NCBI GenBank assembly: GCA_035548125.1
Contig: DASZTV010000089.1
Span: 1-64,000, forward strand
Length of the DNA: 64,000 nucleotides
Source: DASZTV01 sp035548125
GTDB taxonomy: Bacteria; Actinomycetota; Actinomycetes; JAFAQI01
Direction: 5' to 3'
Below the pieces are notes generated by a model. The model did no database searches and had not been told where the DNA came from. It saw only the letters and a program-made list of their open reading frames with translations. Position 1 is the first letter of the stretch. Each line of letters opens with the position of its first letter. The translations under genes were made by a program, and so were the position numbers. Positions 25,536 to 33,683 of this stretch are shown here, in pieces.

Positions 25536-26624
25536 ATGGAGCAGATCGGGGGAGGGCGGCTCCTGGTGTCCGGGACGGGCCTGATCGGCACCTCCGTGGG
25601 GCTGGCGGCCCGGGCCGCTGGCTACGAGGTGGTGCTGGCGAACCGCGCGCCGGAGCGACTCGAGATCGCCGTCGAGCGGGGCGCCGGCGAGCGCTGGGAC
25701 GGCACGAGCACGGTGGACCTCGCCGTCGTCTGCCTGCCACCCGCGGTCCTCGCCGGCGAGATCGCGCGCCTCAAGCAGGCAGCCATCGCACCGATCATCA
25801 CCCATGTTTGCAGCGTCCAGATGCAACCTCAAGTCGAGGTCGAGGCCTTGATCGGCCCTTGGGGTGGGTTCGTGGGGGGTCACCCGGTCGCTGGGCGCGA
25901 GCGCTCGGGGCCGGAGCACGCGACCGTCGACCTCTTCCAGGACCGCCCATGGGTGGTCTGTCCCGCGCCGGCATCCTCGGCGGAGGCGGCCGACGCGGTC
26001 GAGGCGCTGGCGCTGGCCTGCGGCGCCCGAGTGTCTCGGATGCCGGCCGCGCAGCACGACGCGTTGCTCGCCCGGCTCTCGCACGCACCGCAACTGGTCG
26101 CGTCGGCGCTTGCGGCCGCGCTGGTGGGTCTCGCCCGCGAGGAGGTGGCGCTGGCCGGCTCCGGGCTGCGGGACACCTCGCGGATCGCCGACAGCGATCC
26201 CCAGCTGTGGGCGGAGATCGTCGCCGCGAACCCGGACGGGGTCGCCGTGGCTCTCGATGCGGTCCTGAAACCCTTGCTCGAGCTCCGGCAGGACCTGGCG
26301 GCCGGTGAACCTCCCGCGGGTGCGGTACGGGCGCTGGTCGAGCGGGGTCGCGAGGGCCGGCAGCTGCTGGCCGGGAAGCACGGTCGGGCCGCGGTGCGGT
26401 GGGCCACCGTGACCGTCGTGATTCCGGACCAGCCAGGTGCGCTCGCGCGGCTGCTCGCCGAGGCGGCCGAGGCCGGGGTGAACGTCGAGGACATCAGGCT
26501 GGATCATTCGCCGGGCAAGCCGGCCGGGCTGGTCGATCTCGACGTGGCGCCCGGCCGGGCAGGGGAGCTTGCCGATGCGCTCCAGGAGCGCGGCTGGCGG
26601 GCCGACGGGTCGGAGCCGGCCTGA
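25536..26624 (+). CDS. tyrA: prephenate dehydrogenase
   Basis: The 362-residue protein has a dinucleotide-binding start LLVSGTGLIGTSVGLAARA, the substrate-binding motif FVGGHPVAGRERSG, the helical dehydrogenase domain (GLRDTSRIADSDPQLW), and a C-terminal ACT domain (TVTVVIPDQPGALARLLAE). It oxidises prephenate to 4-hydroxyphenylpyruvate. The ACT domain suggests feedback control by an aromatic amino acid. It forms a two-gene unit with aroH. Confidence 0.93.
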   Translation: MEQIGGGRLLVSGTGLIGTSVGLAARAAGYEVVLANRAPERLEIAVERGAGERWDGTSTVDLAVVCLPPAVLAGEIARLKQAAIAPIITHVCSVQMQPQVEVEALIGPWGGFVGGHPVAGRERSGPEHATVDLFQDRPWVVCPAPASSAEAADAVEALALACGARVSRMPAAQHDALLARLSHAPQLVASALAAALVGLAREEVALAGSGLRDTSRIADSDPQLWAEIVAANPDGVAVALDAVLKPLLELRQDLAAGEPPAGAVRALVERGREGRQLLAGKHGRAAVRWATVTVVIPDQPGALARLLAEAAEAGVNVEDIRLDHSPGKPAGLVDLDVAPGRAGELADALQERGWRADGSEPA

Positions 26625-26686
26625 CCGACGCCGGGGAGGGCGCTGCGGCCCTAGACTCGCCGCGGCGTCAGGGAGCGGGAGGTCCG

Positions 26687-27358
26687 GTGCAGCGGCGCAA
26701 CCTGGTCGTCGCGATCGACGGACCCTCGGGATCGGGCAAGTCCACCGTCGCTCGCGGCGTGGCGGAAGCTCTCGGGCTGCGCTACCTGGACACCGGCGCG
26801 ATGTACCGGGCCGTGACCTGGCTCGCCCTCGAGCGCGGCGTCGCACTGGACGCGCCCGAGCTGCTCGGCGCGCTGGCGGAGGAGGCCAAGCTCGACATCG
26901 TCGACGACCCGCGCCGGCCCGCGATCTCGATCGAGGCCATCGACGTGACGGATGCCGTCCGCGGCGCCGCTGTGACGGCCGCGGTGAGCGCGGTGAGCGC
27001 CGTACCTGCCGTGCGGGCCGCGATGGTTGCCCGGCAACGCGGGGTGATCGGCGAAGGCGGCATCGTGGTCGAGGGCCGCGACATCGGGACGACCGTCGCG
27101 CCGGACGCCGCGGTCAAGGTGTTCCTGATTGCCGATCCGAGCGCTCGCGCCGTTCGCCGCGCGCTGCAGGACGGCGCAGGGGAGCGCGCGGTTGCGAGCA
27201 CCGAGGCGGACCTGGCGCGCCGTGACGCGGCCGACTCCACGCGGGTTGCCTCTCCACTGACCCAGGCTGCCGATGCCGTCGTCCTCGACTCGACCCACAT
27301 CGACGCCGCGACTGCGATTGCCCGCGTGGTCGACCTGGCCGAGGCGGTGAGCGCGTGA
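26687..27358 (+). CDS. cmk: cytidylate kinase
   Basis: The 223-residue kinase has a P-loop IDGPSGSGKSTVARGVAE, then LRYLDTGAMYRAVTW and the NMP-binding region VVEGRDIGTTVAPDAAVKVFL. It phosphorylates CMP and dCMP. The GTG at 26687 follows gggagg and gives the standard N-terminus; the longer frame overlaps tyrA. The stop overlaps the start of the acyltransferase gene. Confidence 0.95.
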   Translation: MQRRNLVVAIDGPSGSGKSTVARGVAEALGLRYLDTGAMYRAVTWLALERGVALDAPELLGALAEEAKLDIVDDPRRPAISIEAIDVTDAVRGAAVTAAVSAVSAVPAVRAAMVARQRGVIGEGGIVVEGRDIGTTVAPDAAVKVFLIADPSARAVRRALQDGAGERAVASTEADLARRDAADSTRVASPLTQAADAVVLDSTHIDAATAIARVVDLAEAVSA

Positions 27359-28023
27359 GGCGCAAGGACGATCCCCGCCGGGAGTCGATTCACTTGATGG
27401 CGGCACGCGGTACTGCCCGAATTATCCTTAGGCTCTACTTCAGGTTGAGGCTAACCGGGATGGAACATCTCCCGGTGGAGGGCCCGGTGCTCCTCGCCGG
27501 GAACCACTCGGGCTTTCTCGACGGGCCGATCGTGATGATCACGCTGCGACGGCCTTCGTCGTTCCTGGTCAAGTCCGAGCTGTACAAGGGGCCGCTCAAG
27601 AGGGTGCTCACCTTCGCCCGTCAGATTCCGATCTACCGCGGTACGCCGGACCGCACCGGACTGCGCGCCGGGTTGAATGTCCTGGCCGGCGGTGGAGTGC
27701 TCGGCATGTTCCCGGAGGGCACCCGGGGCAGCGGCGAGCTGACCACGATCCAGCACGGCATCGGCTACCTCGCGCTCAACGCGAACTGTCCGATCGTGCC
27801 GGTCGTGTGCACGGGCACTGCGGCTGCGCTCCCCAAGGGCAAGGCGGTACCGCGACTGCGGGCGCCGATCGACGTGGTGTTCGGGCCGCCGTTCACGCTC
27901 GACGTTGCCGGTGACCCGCGAGCCCGCACCACGATCGCCGCTGCGGCCGAGCAGATCCGCCAGCACCTGCTGGCCCATCTCGCCGCCGTGAATGCCGCCG
28001 CGGACCCGGCGACCCGGGCGTGA
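27355..28023 (+). CDS. lysophospholipid acyltransferase (PlsC family)
   Basis: The 222-residue protein has the NHxxxxD motif (NHSGFLDG, His51-Asp56), the arginine block, FPEGTRGSGEL, and an IVPVVCTGTAAALPKG segment. The family transfers acyl chains to 1-acylglycerol-3-phosphate. It overlaps cmk and der by 4 bases each; cmk-plsC-der is a common linkage. The codons for residues ~20-35 (27410-27460) are unusually AT-rich and contain an 18-bp CTC-N9-TTGAGG element. Confidence 0.9.
   Translation: MRRKDDPRRESIHLMAARGTARIILRLYFRLRLTGMEHLPVEGPVLLAGNHSGFLDGPIVMITLRRPSSFLVKSELYKGPLKRVLTFARQIPIYRGTPDRTGLRAGLNVLAGGGVLGMFPEGTRGSGELTTIQHGIGYLALNANCPIVPVVCTGTAAALPKGKAVPRLRAPIDVVFGPPFTLDVAGDPRARTTIAAAAEQIRQHLLAHLAAVNAAADPATRA
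27432..27450. repeat. CTC-N9-TTGAG palindromic element inside plsC
   Basis: GCTCTACTTCAGGTTGAGG matches the element before the FHA gene (CCTCTACCTGTGGTTGAGG) at 15 of 19 positions. It lies in a rare-codon stretch of the acyltransferase gene. A binding role is an inference. Confidence 0.4.
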
Positions 28024-29348
28024 GCTCGCCGGAGGGCGTCCCGCAACCCGTCGTCGCGGTCATCGGGAGGCCGAACGTCGGCAAGTCGACCCTGGTCAAC
28101 CGGGTGCTCGGACGCCGTGAGGCGGTTGTGGAGGATGTGCCCGGTGTGACGCGGGACCGCGTGACCTACGACGCGGAATGGGCCGGTCGGGCGTTCACGG
28201 TGGTCGACACCGGCGGCTGGGAGCCCGACGCGCGGGGGATGGCAGCGCGCATCGCGGCCGCAGCCGAGATCGCTGTCCAGGCCGCGGATGTGGTGATCCT
28301 GGTCGTCGACGCCACGGTCGGCGCCACCGACAGCGACCTCGCGGTGGCCCGCGTCCTGCAGCGCAGCGGCCGGCCGGTCGTCCTGGCAGCCAACAAGGTC
28401 GACTCGGCGAACGCGGAGTCCGACGCGGCCGCATTGTGGAGCCTGGGGCTGGGCGAGCCGATGCCGGTCAGCGCCCTGCACGGCCGGGGCAGCGGAGAGC
28501 TGCTGGACGCCGTCGTCTCCCACCTGCCGGTGTCGGTCCGGCCGCGCGAGCTCGACCCCACCCCGCGCGTGGCGCTCGCCGGTCGCCCGAACGTCGGCAA
28601 GTCCAGCCTGCTCAATGCGCTCACCGGAAGCGAGCGCGCCCTCGTCGACGCACAGGCCGGTACCACCCGGGATCCGGTCGATTCGGAGGTGGAAATCGAC
28701 GGGGAGACTTGGCGTTTTGTCGACACTGCGGGCCTTCGCAGGCGGGTCAAGGAGGCCAGCGGAGCCGAGTACTACTCGAGCCTGCGTACCGCCTCGGCCA
28801 TCGAGGCGGCCGACGTCGTCCTGCTCCTGCTCGATGTTTCCGAGCCGATCAGTGACCAGGATCTGCGGGTCGCCGACACCATCGTCGAGTCGGGCCGGGC
28901 GCTCGTCGTGCTCCTCAACAAGTGGGACCTGCTCGACGAGGACCGCCGGGAGCGCCTGGACCGGGAGATCGAGCGGGAGCTGGGCCGGATCGGCTGGGCC
29001 GCCCGCCTCGCGATCTCGGCCAAGACCGCGCGGGGGGTCAAGCGGATCGCGCCGGCGATGCGAGCGGCGCTGCGGAGCTGGCACACCCGGATCGGCACCA
29101 GCGAGCTGAACGCGTTCCTGGGTGAAGTGGTCGCCGCCACGCCGCCGCCGGTGCGGGGCGGCAAGCAACCGAAGATCCTGTTCGCCACCCAACCGGGTAC
29201 CGCGCCGCCGCGGTTCGTGCTGTTCACCTCCGGTCCGCTGGAGGCGTCCTACCGGCGGTTCCTGGAGCGGCGGCTCAGGGAGCGCTTCGGCTTCGAAGGC
29301 ACCCCGATCGAGCTGAGCGTCAAGGCCCGGGAGAAGCGCAAGCGCTAG
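28020..29348 (+). CDS. der: ribosome assembly GTPase Der (EngA)
   Basis: The 442-residue protein has two tandem G domains, each with a P-loop (VAVIGRPNVGKST and VALAGRPNVGKSS), DTGG or DTAG, and NKxD motifs (NKVD, NKWD). A KH-like C-terminal domain follows (FVLFTSGPLEASYRRFLERRL). Der acts in 50S subunit assembly. It starts at the GTG overlapping plsC and ends in a basic tail. Confidence 0.96.
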   Translation: MSSPEGVPQPVVAVIGRPNVGKSTLVNRVLGRREAVVEDVPGVTRDRVTYDAEWAGRAFTVVDTGGWEPDARGMAARIAAAAEIAVQAADVVILVVDATVGATDSDLAVARVLQRSGRPVVLAANKVDSANAESDAAALWSLGLGEPMPVSALHGRGSGELLDAVVSHLPVSVRPRELDPTPRVALAGRPNVGKSSLLNALTGSERALVDAQAGTTRDPVDSEVEIDGETWRFVDTAGLRRRVKEASGAEYYSSLRTASAIEAADVVLLLLDVSEPISDQDLRVADTIVESGRALVVLLNKWDLLDEDRRERLDREIERELGRIGWAARLAISAKTARGVKRIAPAMRAALRSWHTRIGTSELNAFLGEVVAATPPPVRGGKQPKILFATQPGTAPPRFVLFTSGPLEASYRRFLERRLRERFGFEGTPIELSVKAREKRKR

Positions 29349-29427
29349 CCGCCGGTCCGGCGTTCATCGCCAACCGGGATGGTGCCGGCACCGGCAGGCC
29401 AGGTGCTGGCTAGACTCGTGCGGGCTA

Positions 29428-29501
29428 CGGGCTGTAGCGCAGTTTGGTAGCGCATTCGGCTGGGGGCCGAAGGGTCGCAGGTTCAAATCCTGTCAGCCCG
29501 A
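29428..29501 (+). tRNA. tRNA-Pro (anticodon GGG)
   Basis: A 74-base cloverleaf: the acceptor arm CGGGCTG pairs with CAGCCCG. The D-arm is gcgcagtttggtagcgc, and the anticodon stem TTCGG/CCGAA encloses loop CTGGGGG with anticodon GGG. The T-arm has GGTTCAAATCC. The discriminator is A and no CCA is encoded. No integrated element is attached to it. Confidence 0.96.
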
Positions 29502-29550
29502 CTGATCGGTCGGGCCGTGCCGTGCGGACCCACCTCGTAGAGTTCGCCGC

Positions 29551-30147
29551 ATGACGGCGCCGGCCCCACCCAGTGACCGGGTGTGGACCGTCCCCAACGG
29601 GTTGTCGGTGCTCCGCCTGCTCGGGGTGCCGCTATTCTGCTGGCTGGCGCTCGGCCCGAAGGCGGACGGCTGGGCGGTGATCGTGCTGATGGCCGCGGGG
29701 ATCACCGACTACCTCGACGGCAAGATCGCGCGCCGGTTCAACCTCACCAGCGAGCTCGGGAAGCTCCTCGACCCCGCCGCTGACCGGCTCTACATCCTGG
29801 CGACCCTCGCGGTCCTCACCGACCGCTCGATCATCCCGCTGTGGCTGACGGTCGTCCTGGCCGCGCGGGAGGTCGTTCTCGGCGTCGCGCTGCTCGCCAT
29901 CCGGCGCTACGGCATCGGGCCGCCCGACGTCACCTTCCTGGGCAAGGCGGCTGCGCTGAACCTGATGTACGCCTTCCCGCTGCTCCTGCTGTCGGTCGGC
30001 GACTCCACCCTCGACCACGTGGTGCGGCCGTTGGCGTGGGCGTTCGCGGCATGGGGGGCCGTCCTCTACGTGTGGACGGGCGCGCTGTACCTCCTCCACG
30101 AGCGGCGCCTGGTGGTGGCTGCGCGCGCCCAACGGCTCACCGTCTAG
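29551..30147 (+). CDS. CDP-alcohol phosphatidyltransferase family protein
   Basis: The 198-residue protein has about five membrane helices. The family motif DG-x2-AR-x8-G-x3-D-x3-D is complete (Asp53, Asp56, Gly57, Ala60, Arg61, Gly70, Asp74, Asp78). It resembles PgsA-type enzymes that join CDP-diacylglycerol to an alcohol such as glycerol-3-phosphate or cardiolipin precursors. The alcohol cannot be read from the sequence. gcvH follows after 10 bases. Confidence 0.9.
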   Translation: MTAPAPPSDRVWTVPNGLSVLRLLGVPLFCWLALGPKADGWAVIVLMAAGITDYLDGKIARRFNLTSELGKLLDPAADRLYILATLAVLTDRSIIPLWLTVVLAAREVVLGVALLAIRRYGIGPPDVTFLGKAAALNLMYAFPLLLLSVGDSTLDHVVRPLAWAFAAWGAVLYVWTGALYLLHERRLVVAARAQRLTV

Positions 30148-30157
30148 GCTCCGCCGG

Positions 30158-30544
30158 GTGATCCCACAGGACCTGAGCTACACGGCCGAGCACGAGTGGG
30201 CCAAGCGTGAGGACGACGGCACGCTGCGAGTCGGGATCACCGACTTCGCCCAGGAGCAGCTCGGCGACATCGTCTACGTGTCGCTGGCGGCAGCCGGCAC
30301 CACCGTCGCGGCCGGGGGAGTCCTCGGCGAGGTGGAGTCGACCAAGAGCGTGTCGGAGATCTACGCCCCCATCGCCGGTGAGGTGCTGGCGACCAACGAG
30401 GCGCTCGACGGCCGTCCCGAGCTGATCAACAGCGACGCCTACGGCGACGGCTGGCTGGTGATACTGCGGCCGACCAACGACGACGAGGTGGCCTCGCTGC
30501 TCGACGCTGCGGCGTACGCCTCGCTGGTCGACGCCTCCGCCTGA
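30158..30544 (+). CDS. gcvH: glycine cleavage system H protein
   Basis: The 128-residue lipoyl carrier protein has the lipoylated lysine Lys63 in GEVESTKSVSEIYAP and the start SYTAEHEWAK. It shuttles the aminomethyl group between GcvP, GcvT and dihydrolipoyl dehydrogenase. gcvP lies 3 kb downstream behind a glycine riboswitch. gcvT is not in the window. Confidence 0.95.
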   Translation: MIPQDLSYTAEHEWAKREDDGTLRVGITDFAQEQLGDIVYVSLAAAGTTVAAGGVLGEVESTKSVSEIYAPIAGEVLATNEALDGRPELINSDAYGDGWLVILRPTNDDEVASLLDAAAYASLVDASA

Positions 30545-30564
30545 CCGTTTTCCCCAGGTGCCGG

Positions 30565-30593
30565 TTGACCGACACCGCGCGTGCCCGTACGGT
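30565..30593 (+). promoter_or_regulatory. predicted housekeeping promoter before the FHA gene
   Basis: TTGACC, a 17-base spacer and TACGGT match the actinobacterial housekeeping consensus (TTGACN-N17-TANNNT). It lies ~100 bases upstream of the FHA start, directly before a 19-bp palindrome. Confidence 0.5.
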
Positions 30594-30599
30594 CTGACA

Positions 30600-30618
30600 C
30601 CTCTACCTGTGGTTGAGG
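30600..30618. promoter_or_regulatory. MerR-type operator candidate before the FHA gene
   Basis: CCTCTACCTGTGGTTGAGG is a near-perfect interrupted palindrome (7 of 8 arm positions). It fills exactly the 19 bases after a -35-like CTGACA (30594-30599), the spacer length typical of promoters controlled by MerR proteins. Two MerR-type genes lie just downstream. Confidence 0.5.
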
Positions 30619-30691
30619 TTTCATCCGATCTTGGCGGTCGTATCGAAGCGCTTGATCACTTCACGACGGATCAGGAGGCGGGCACTCGCCG

Positions 30692-31198
30692 ATGGCCAGC
30701 GTGTTCTGCGATAAGTGCGGACACCAAAACCCCGACGACGCGCTGTTCTGCGCGCGCTGCGGCAACCAGCTGCGCCGGGGATCGGGTGACTCCTCGGCCG
30801 CCGACCAGACCAGCACGCTGGCGCTGGCGGGGGTGGACTCCGACGTCGACGACGAGACCACCGCCGAGATCCTCGAGGAGCTACCGAGCGGATTTGCCCT
30901 CCTGGTGGTCCAGCGCGGGCCCAACGCCGGCAGCCGGTTCCTGCTCGACCAGGAGGTGACGACCGCAGGCCGCCACCCGGACAGCGACATCTTTCTCGAC
31001 GACGTGACGGTGTCCCGCAAGCACGCGACCTTCACCCGGACCCCCGGCGGATACGTGCTCGCGGATGCGGGCAGCCTCAACGGCACCTACCTCAACCGGG
31101 AGCGGATCGAGTCGGCGCCGCTCGGCAACGGGGACGAGGTCCAGATCGGCAAGTTCCGGCTGCTGTTCTTCGCCAGCCTGCCGGCGGGCCAGTCATGA
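30692..31198 (+). CDS. garA: FHA domain protein, GarA/OdhI type
   Basis: The 168-residue protein has an N-terminal zinc ribbon (CDKC at 6-9, CARC at 20-23) and a phosphorylation motif DDETTAEI (Thr56/57). A C-terminal FHA domain follows with GRHPDSDIFLDDVTVSRKH and GSLNGTYLN. GarA/OdhI inhibits 2-oxoglutarate dehydrogenase and tunes glutamate metabolism according to serine/threonine kinase signals. The ribosome-binding site ggagg sits ~13 bases from the ATG, longer than usual. It is followed by a MerR gene as in Mycobacterium (Rv1827-Rv1828). Confidence 0.9.
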   Translation: MASVFCDKCGHQNPDDALFCARCGNQLRRGSGDSSAADQTSTLALAGVDSDVDDETTAEILEELPSGFALLVVQRGPNAGSRFLLDQEVTTAGRHPDSDIFLDDVTVSRKHATFTRTPGGYVLADAGSLNGTYLNRERIESAPLGNGDEVQIGKFRLLFFASLPAGQS

Positions 31199-31247
31199 GC
31201 CTCGGCGCAGCCCACGGCGCGCTCGGGCGAAGGGTGGGGTGGTCGAC

Positions 31248-31994
31248 GTGAGCGCGCCTGCCACCACGGGCGGGCACGCCTTCATGAGCATCGGCGAGGT
31301 CCTGGGGCAGTTGCGCGGGGAGTTCCCCGACGTGACGATCTCCAAGATCCGCTTCCTCGAGGGCGAAGGGCTGATCACCCCGACCCGTACCGCCTCCGGC
31401 TACCGGAAGTTCTCCCGTGACGACGTGGTGCGGTTGCGGTACGTCCTCGCCGCCCAGCGCGACCAGTACCTGCCGCTTCGGGTGATCAAGTCCCAGCTCG
31501 AGGCGCTCGACCGCGGACTGGAACCCGCCGCGCTGCCCGGCGTCGGGGCGCCCCAGGTGCCGGCCGGGGCAGGGGACGCCGACGGCCTGCCCACCGCCGC
31601 GGACTTCCTGCCCGAGCCGTCCGAGCTGCGCCTGTCGCGCTCGGAGCTGCTCGAGGCCGCCGGGCTCGCTGCCGAGCAGCTGGAGCAGATCGAGAGCTTC
31701 GGGTTGATCGGCGCGAGGCCGGGCGGGCACTACGACGGGGACGCGCTCGTCATCGCCAAGACCGTCGCCGCGATGAGCCGGTTCGGGCTCGAGCCGCGCC
31801 ACTTGCGGTCGTTTCGTACGACGGCAGAACGCGAGCTCGGGCTGGTCGAGCAGGTCGTGGCGCCGCTGGTACGGCAACGCAACCCGGAGGCCCGCGGTCG
31901 GGCCGACGAGGTGGCGCGCGAGCTCGCCAGCCTCTCGGTGCGGTTGCACGCGACGCTGGTTCGCGCCGGGCTGCGGCCCCAGCTCGGGGGCTGA
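31248..31994 (+). CDS. MerR family regulator (Rv1828 type)
   Basis: The 248-residue protein has a winged-helix MerR DNA-binding domain (MSIGEVLGQLRGEFPDVTIS, FLEGEGLITPTRTASGYRKF) of ~75 residues. A long C-terminal helical domain (~170 residues) follows without the usual metal-binding cysteines. The GTG at 31248 was chosen; an internal ATG at 31284 (MSIGEVL) is an alternative. It corresponds to Rv1828, next to GarA. A plausible target is the palindrome before the FHA gene. Confidence 0.85.
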   Translation: MSAPATTGGHAFMSIGEVLGQLRGEFPDVTISKIRFLEGEGLITPTRTASGYRKFSRDDVVRLRYVLAAQRDQYLPLRVIKSQLEALDRGLEPAALPGVGAPQVPAGAGDADGLPTAADFLPEPSELRLSRSELLEAAGLAAEQLEQIESFGLIGARPGGHYDGDALVIAKTVAAMSRFGLEPRHLRSFRTTAERELGLVEQVVAPLVRQRNPEARGRADEVARELASLSVRLHATLVRAGLRPQLGG

Positions 31995-32081
31995 CCGGCT
32001 TCGGCTCTGCCGGTGGTCGGTGCCGAGGCGGGCGTGTAGCGTCGGGCCGGAGTCCCATCGCAAGGGCGAGCGGAGTGGCGA

Positions 32082-32558
32082 GTGAACGAGCTCACGGTCG
32101 TAGGGGTGCGGGTCGAGCTCCCGTCCAACCAGCCGATCGTCCTGCTGAAGGAGTCGACCGGCGACCGGTACCTGCCGATCTGGATCGGGGCGGTCGAGGC
32201 AACCGCCATCGCGTTCGCCCAGCAGGGCATCACCCCTGCTCGCCCGCTCACCCACGACCTCCTCAAAGACGTCGTCGAGGCGCTCCGCGCCCGGCTCGAA
32301 GCAGTCCTGATCACCGAGTTGCGCGATGGCGTCTATTACGCCGACCTTCGATTTGCCGACGGCACTTCCGTGTCGGCCCGCCCGTCGGACGCGATCGCGC
32401 TGGCGATCCGCGCCGGGGCGCTGATCTACGCCGAGGAGGCGGTGCTCGACACTGCCGGCATCGCGATCGCGGATGAGCAGGAATCCGAAGTCGAGCGCTT
32501 CCGAGAGTTCCTCGACCAGATATCTCCCGAGGACTTCGAGACGGAAGGGGAATCCTAA
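32082..32558 (+). CDS. bifunctional nuclease domain protein
   Basis: The 158-residue protein has the BFN/DUF151 domain: VELPSNQPIVLLKE, YLPIWIGAVEATAIAFAQQG, then YYADLRF and ARPSDAIALAIRAGAPIY-like sequence (here AGALIY). The family includes Rv1829 and plant nucleases able to cleave DNA and RNA. The role in bacteria is not settled. It starts at a GTG and lies between the two MerR-type genes, an arrangement conserved in actinobacteria. Confidence 0.88.
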   Translation: MNELTVVGVRVELPSNQPIVLLKESTGDRYLPIWIGAVEATAIAFAQQGITPARPLTHDLLKDVVEALRARLEAVLITELRDGVYYADLRFADGTSVSARPSDAIALAIRAGALIYAEEAVLDTAGIAIADEQESEVERFREFLDQISPEDFETEGES

Positions 32559-32559
32559 G

Positions 32560-32584
32560 TCTCAAGTACGGATTGAGATATAGG
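32560..32584 (+). promoter_or_regulatory. MerR-type operator/promoter candidate before second MerR gene
   Basis: TCTCAAGTACGGATTGAGA (32560-32578) has perfect 6-bp arms and is followed directly by TATAGG, a good -10 hexamer. The layout mirrors the element before the FHA gene, so both are likely bound by the same regulator. Confidence 0.5.
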
Positions 32585-32711
32585 ACGCGCCAGATTTCAC
32601 TCATTGACCCGCCGCACCAGGCTGCCTAGCGTCATCGGCGAAGTTCCACCGGTGATGTTTTGGCGTGATCGGCGCCGAGACGCTTCCCACCGCCGGACGT
32701 TCGGAGGGCAC

Positions 32712-33284
32712 GTGACTGGCAGGCAGACAGGTCCTGGCGCTGACAACGGCGTGCAGACGGCGCTGTTCGGGCGCGAGCAGGCGGGCGGAGAGTCCAGCGG
32801 CTACCGCGGCCCCACCGCCTGCACGGTCGCCGGAATCACGTACCGGCAGCTGGACTACTGGGCGCGCACCGGCTTGGTCGAGCCGAGCATCCGGCCGGCA
32901 GCCGGCTCCGGCTCCCAGCGCCTGTACTCCTTCCGCGACATCCTGCTGCTAAAGGTCGTCAAGCGGCTCCTCGACACCGGGGTGTCGCTGCAGAACATCC
33001 GGCTCGCGGTGAACCACCTGCGGGAGTCGGGGGACGCCGACCTCACCGGCATCACCTTGATGAGCGACGGCACCACGGTCTACGCGTGCACCTCGCCGGA
33101 CGAGGTGGTTGACCTGGTCCAGGGCGGGCAGGGCGTTTTCGGGATCGCGGTCGGCCGGGTGATCGGCGAGGTGGCCGGCAGCCTTTCCGAGCTGCCCTCC
33201 GAACCCGCCGAGCCCGTTGCCGGGGCTGAGACGGTTGCTGGCGACGAGTTGGCGGCCCGCCGCATGCGGCGCACCGGCTCCTAG
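32712..33284 (+). CDS. MerR family regulator (Rv1830 type)
   Basis: The ~190-residue protein has a MerR-like winged helix: RGPTACTVAGITYRQLDYWA, RTGLVEPSIRPAAGSGSQRL, and YSFRDILLLKVVKRLLDTGV. A C-terminal segment conserved in the Rv1830 group follows (SDGTTVYACTSPDEVVDLVQ, GGQGVFGIAVGRV). I use the GTG at 32712 after ggaggg, though the spacing is short. An ATG at 32655 or a TTG at 32604 would add 19-36 residues. The target genes are unknown. Confidence 0.85.
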   Translation: MTGRQTGPGADNGVQTALFGREQAGGESSGYRGPTACTVAGITYRQLDYWARTGLVEPSIRPAAGSGSQRLYSFRDILLLKVVKRLLDTGVSLQNIRLAVNHLRESGDADLTGITLMSDGTTVYACTSPDEVVDLVQGGQGVFGIAVGRVIGEVAGSLSELPSEPAEPVAGAETVAGDELAARRMRRTGS

Positions 33285-33417
33285 CCGAAACTCGCTCTAC
33301 GGCCGTCACAGCAGCCCGAAAAATCGGACATTTCACGCGACGCGCGGACCCGCTCAATCCGGGTGTGACGAGGGCCGGCTGGTAACGTCGCGGCTGCACG
33401 ACAACGCCATACAACCC

Positions 33418-33617
33418 GCGTGGGAGAGTCCCCGGCAAGCCAGCCCGGGGCGCCGAAGGAGCAACCTCCCCGGAACCTCTCAGGCCGACGGACCGCGCGG
33501 GCAGGCACTCTGGAGAGCAGGCGTACGACACGCCTCACCGACGGGGCAAACCCGCGCAGTGTCGGATCAGACACCGGGCGGGTGAAGCTTTCAGGTCGAA
33601 GGACAGAGGGGGAGCCC
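33418..33617 (+). ncRNA. tandem glycine riboswitch upstream of gcvP
   Basis: Two glycine aptamers lie in a row. Aptamer 1 (from ~33418) contains cgccgaaggagcaacctcc, aacctctcaggcc and the closing actctggagag. Aptamer 2 contains caccgacggggcaaac, ggtgaagctttcaggtc and ggacagaggggga. These are the conserved cores of the class. The riboswitch senses glycine and turns on glycine breakdown. Between it and gcvP a hairpin (ggcggtccgg with ccggccgcc) around 33630-33656 may be the expression platform. Confidence 0.92.
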
Positions 33618-33683
33618 CGGTCGCCGTGCGGCGGTCCGGTAACTGGTCCGGCCGCCCCGGCGGCACGATCCGGGAGGCCCCTG

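Noticed and set aside
25827..25845. Possible further CTC-N9-TTGAG element in tyrA (CCTCAAGTCGAGGTCGAGG)
   Set aside because: The TTGAG half is TCGAG and the arms pair less well. It is repetitive GAGG sequence and may be chance.
29428..29501. tRNA-Pro as an attachment site for an integrated element
   Set aside because: No integrase and no repeated tRNA 3' end were found downstream. The flanking genes are housekeeping genes.
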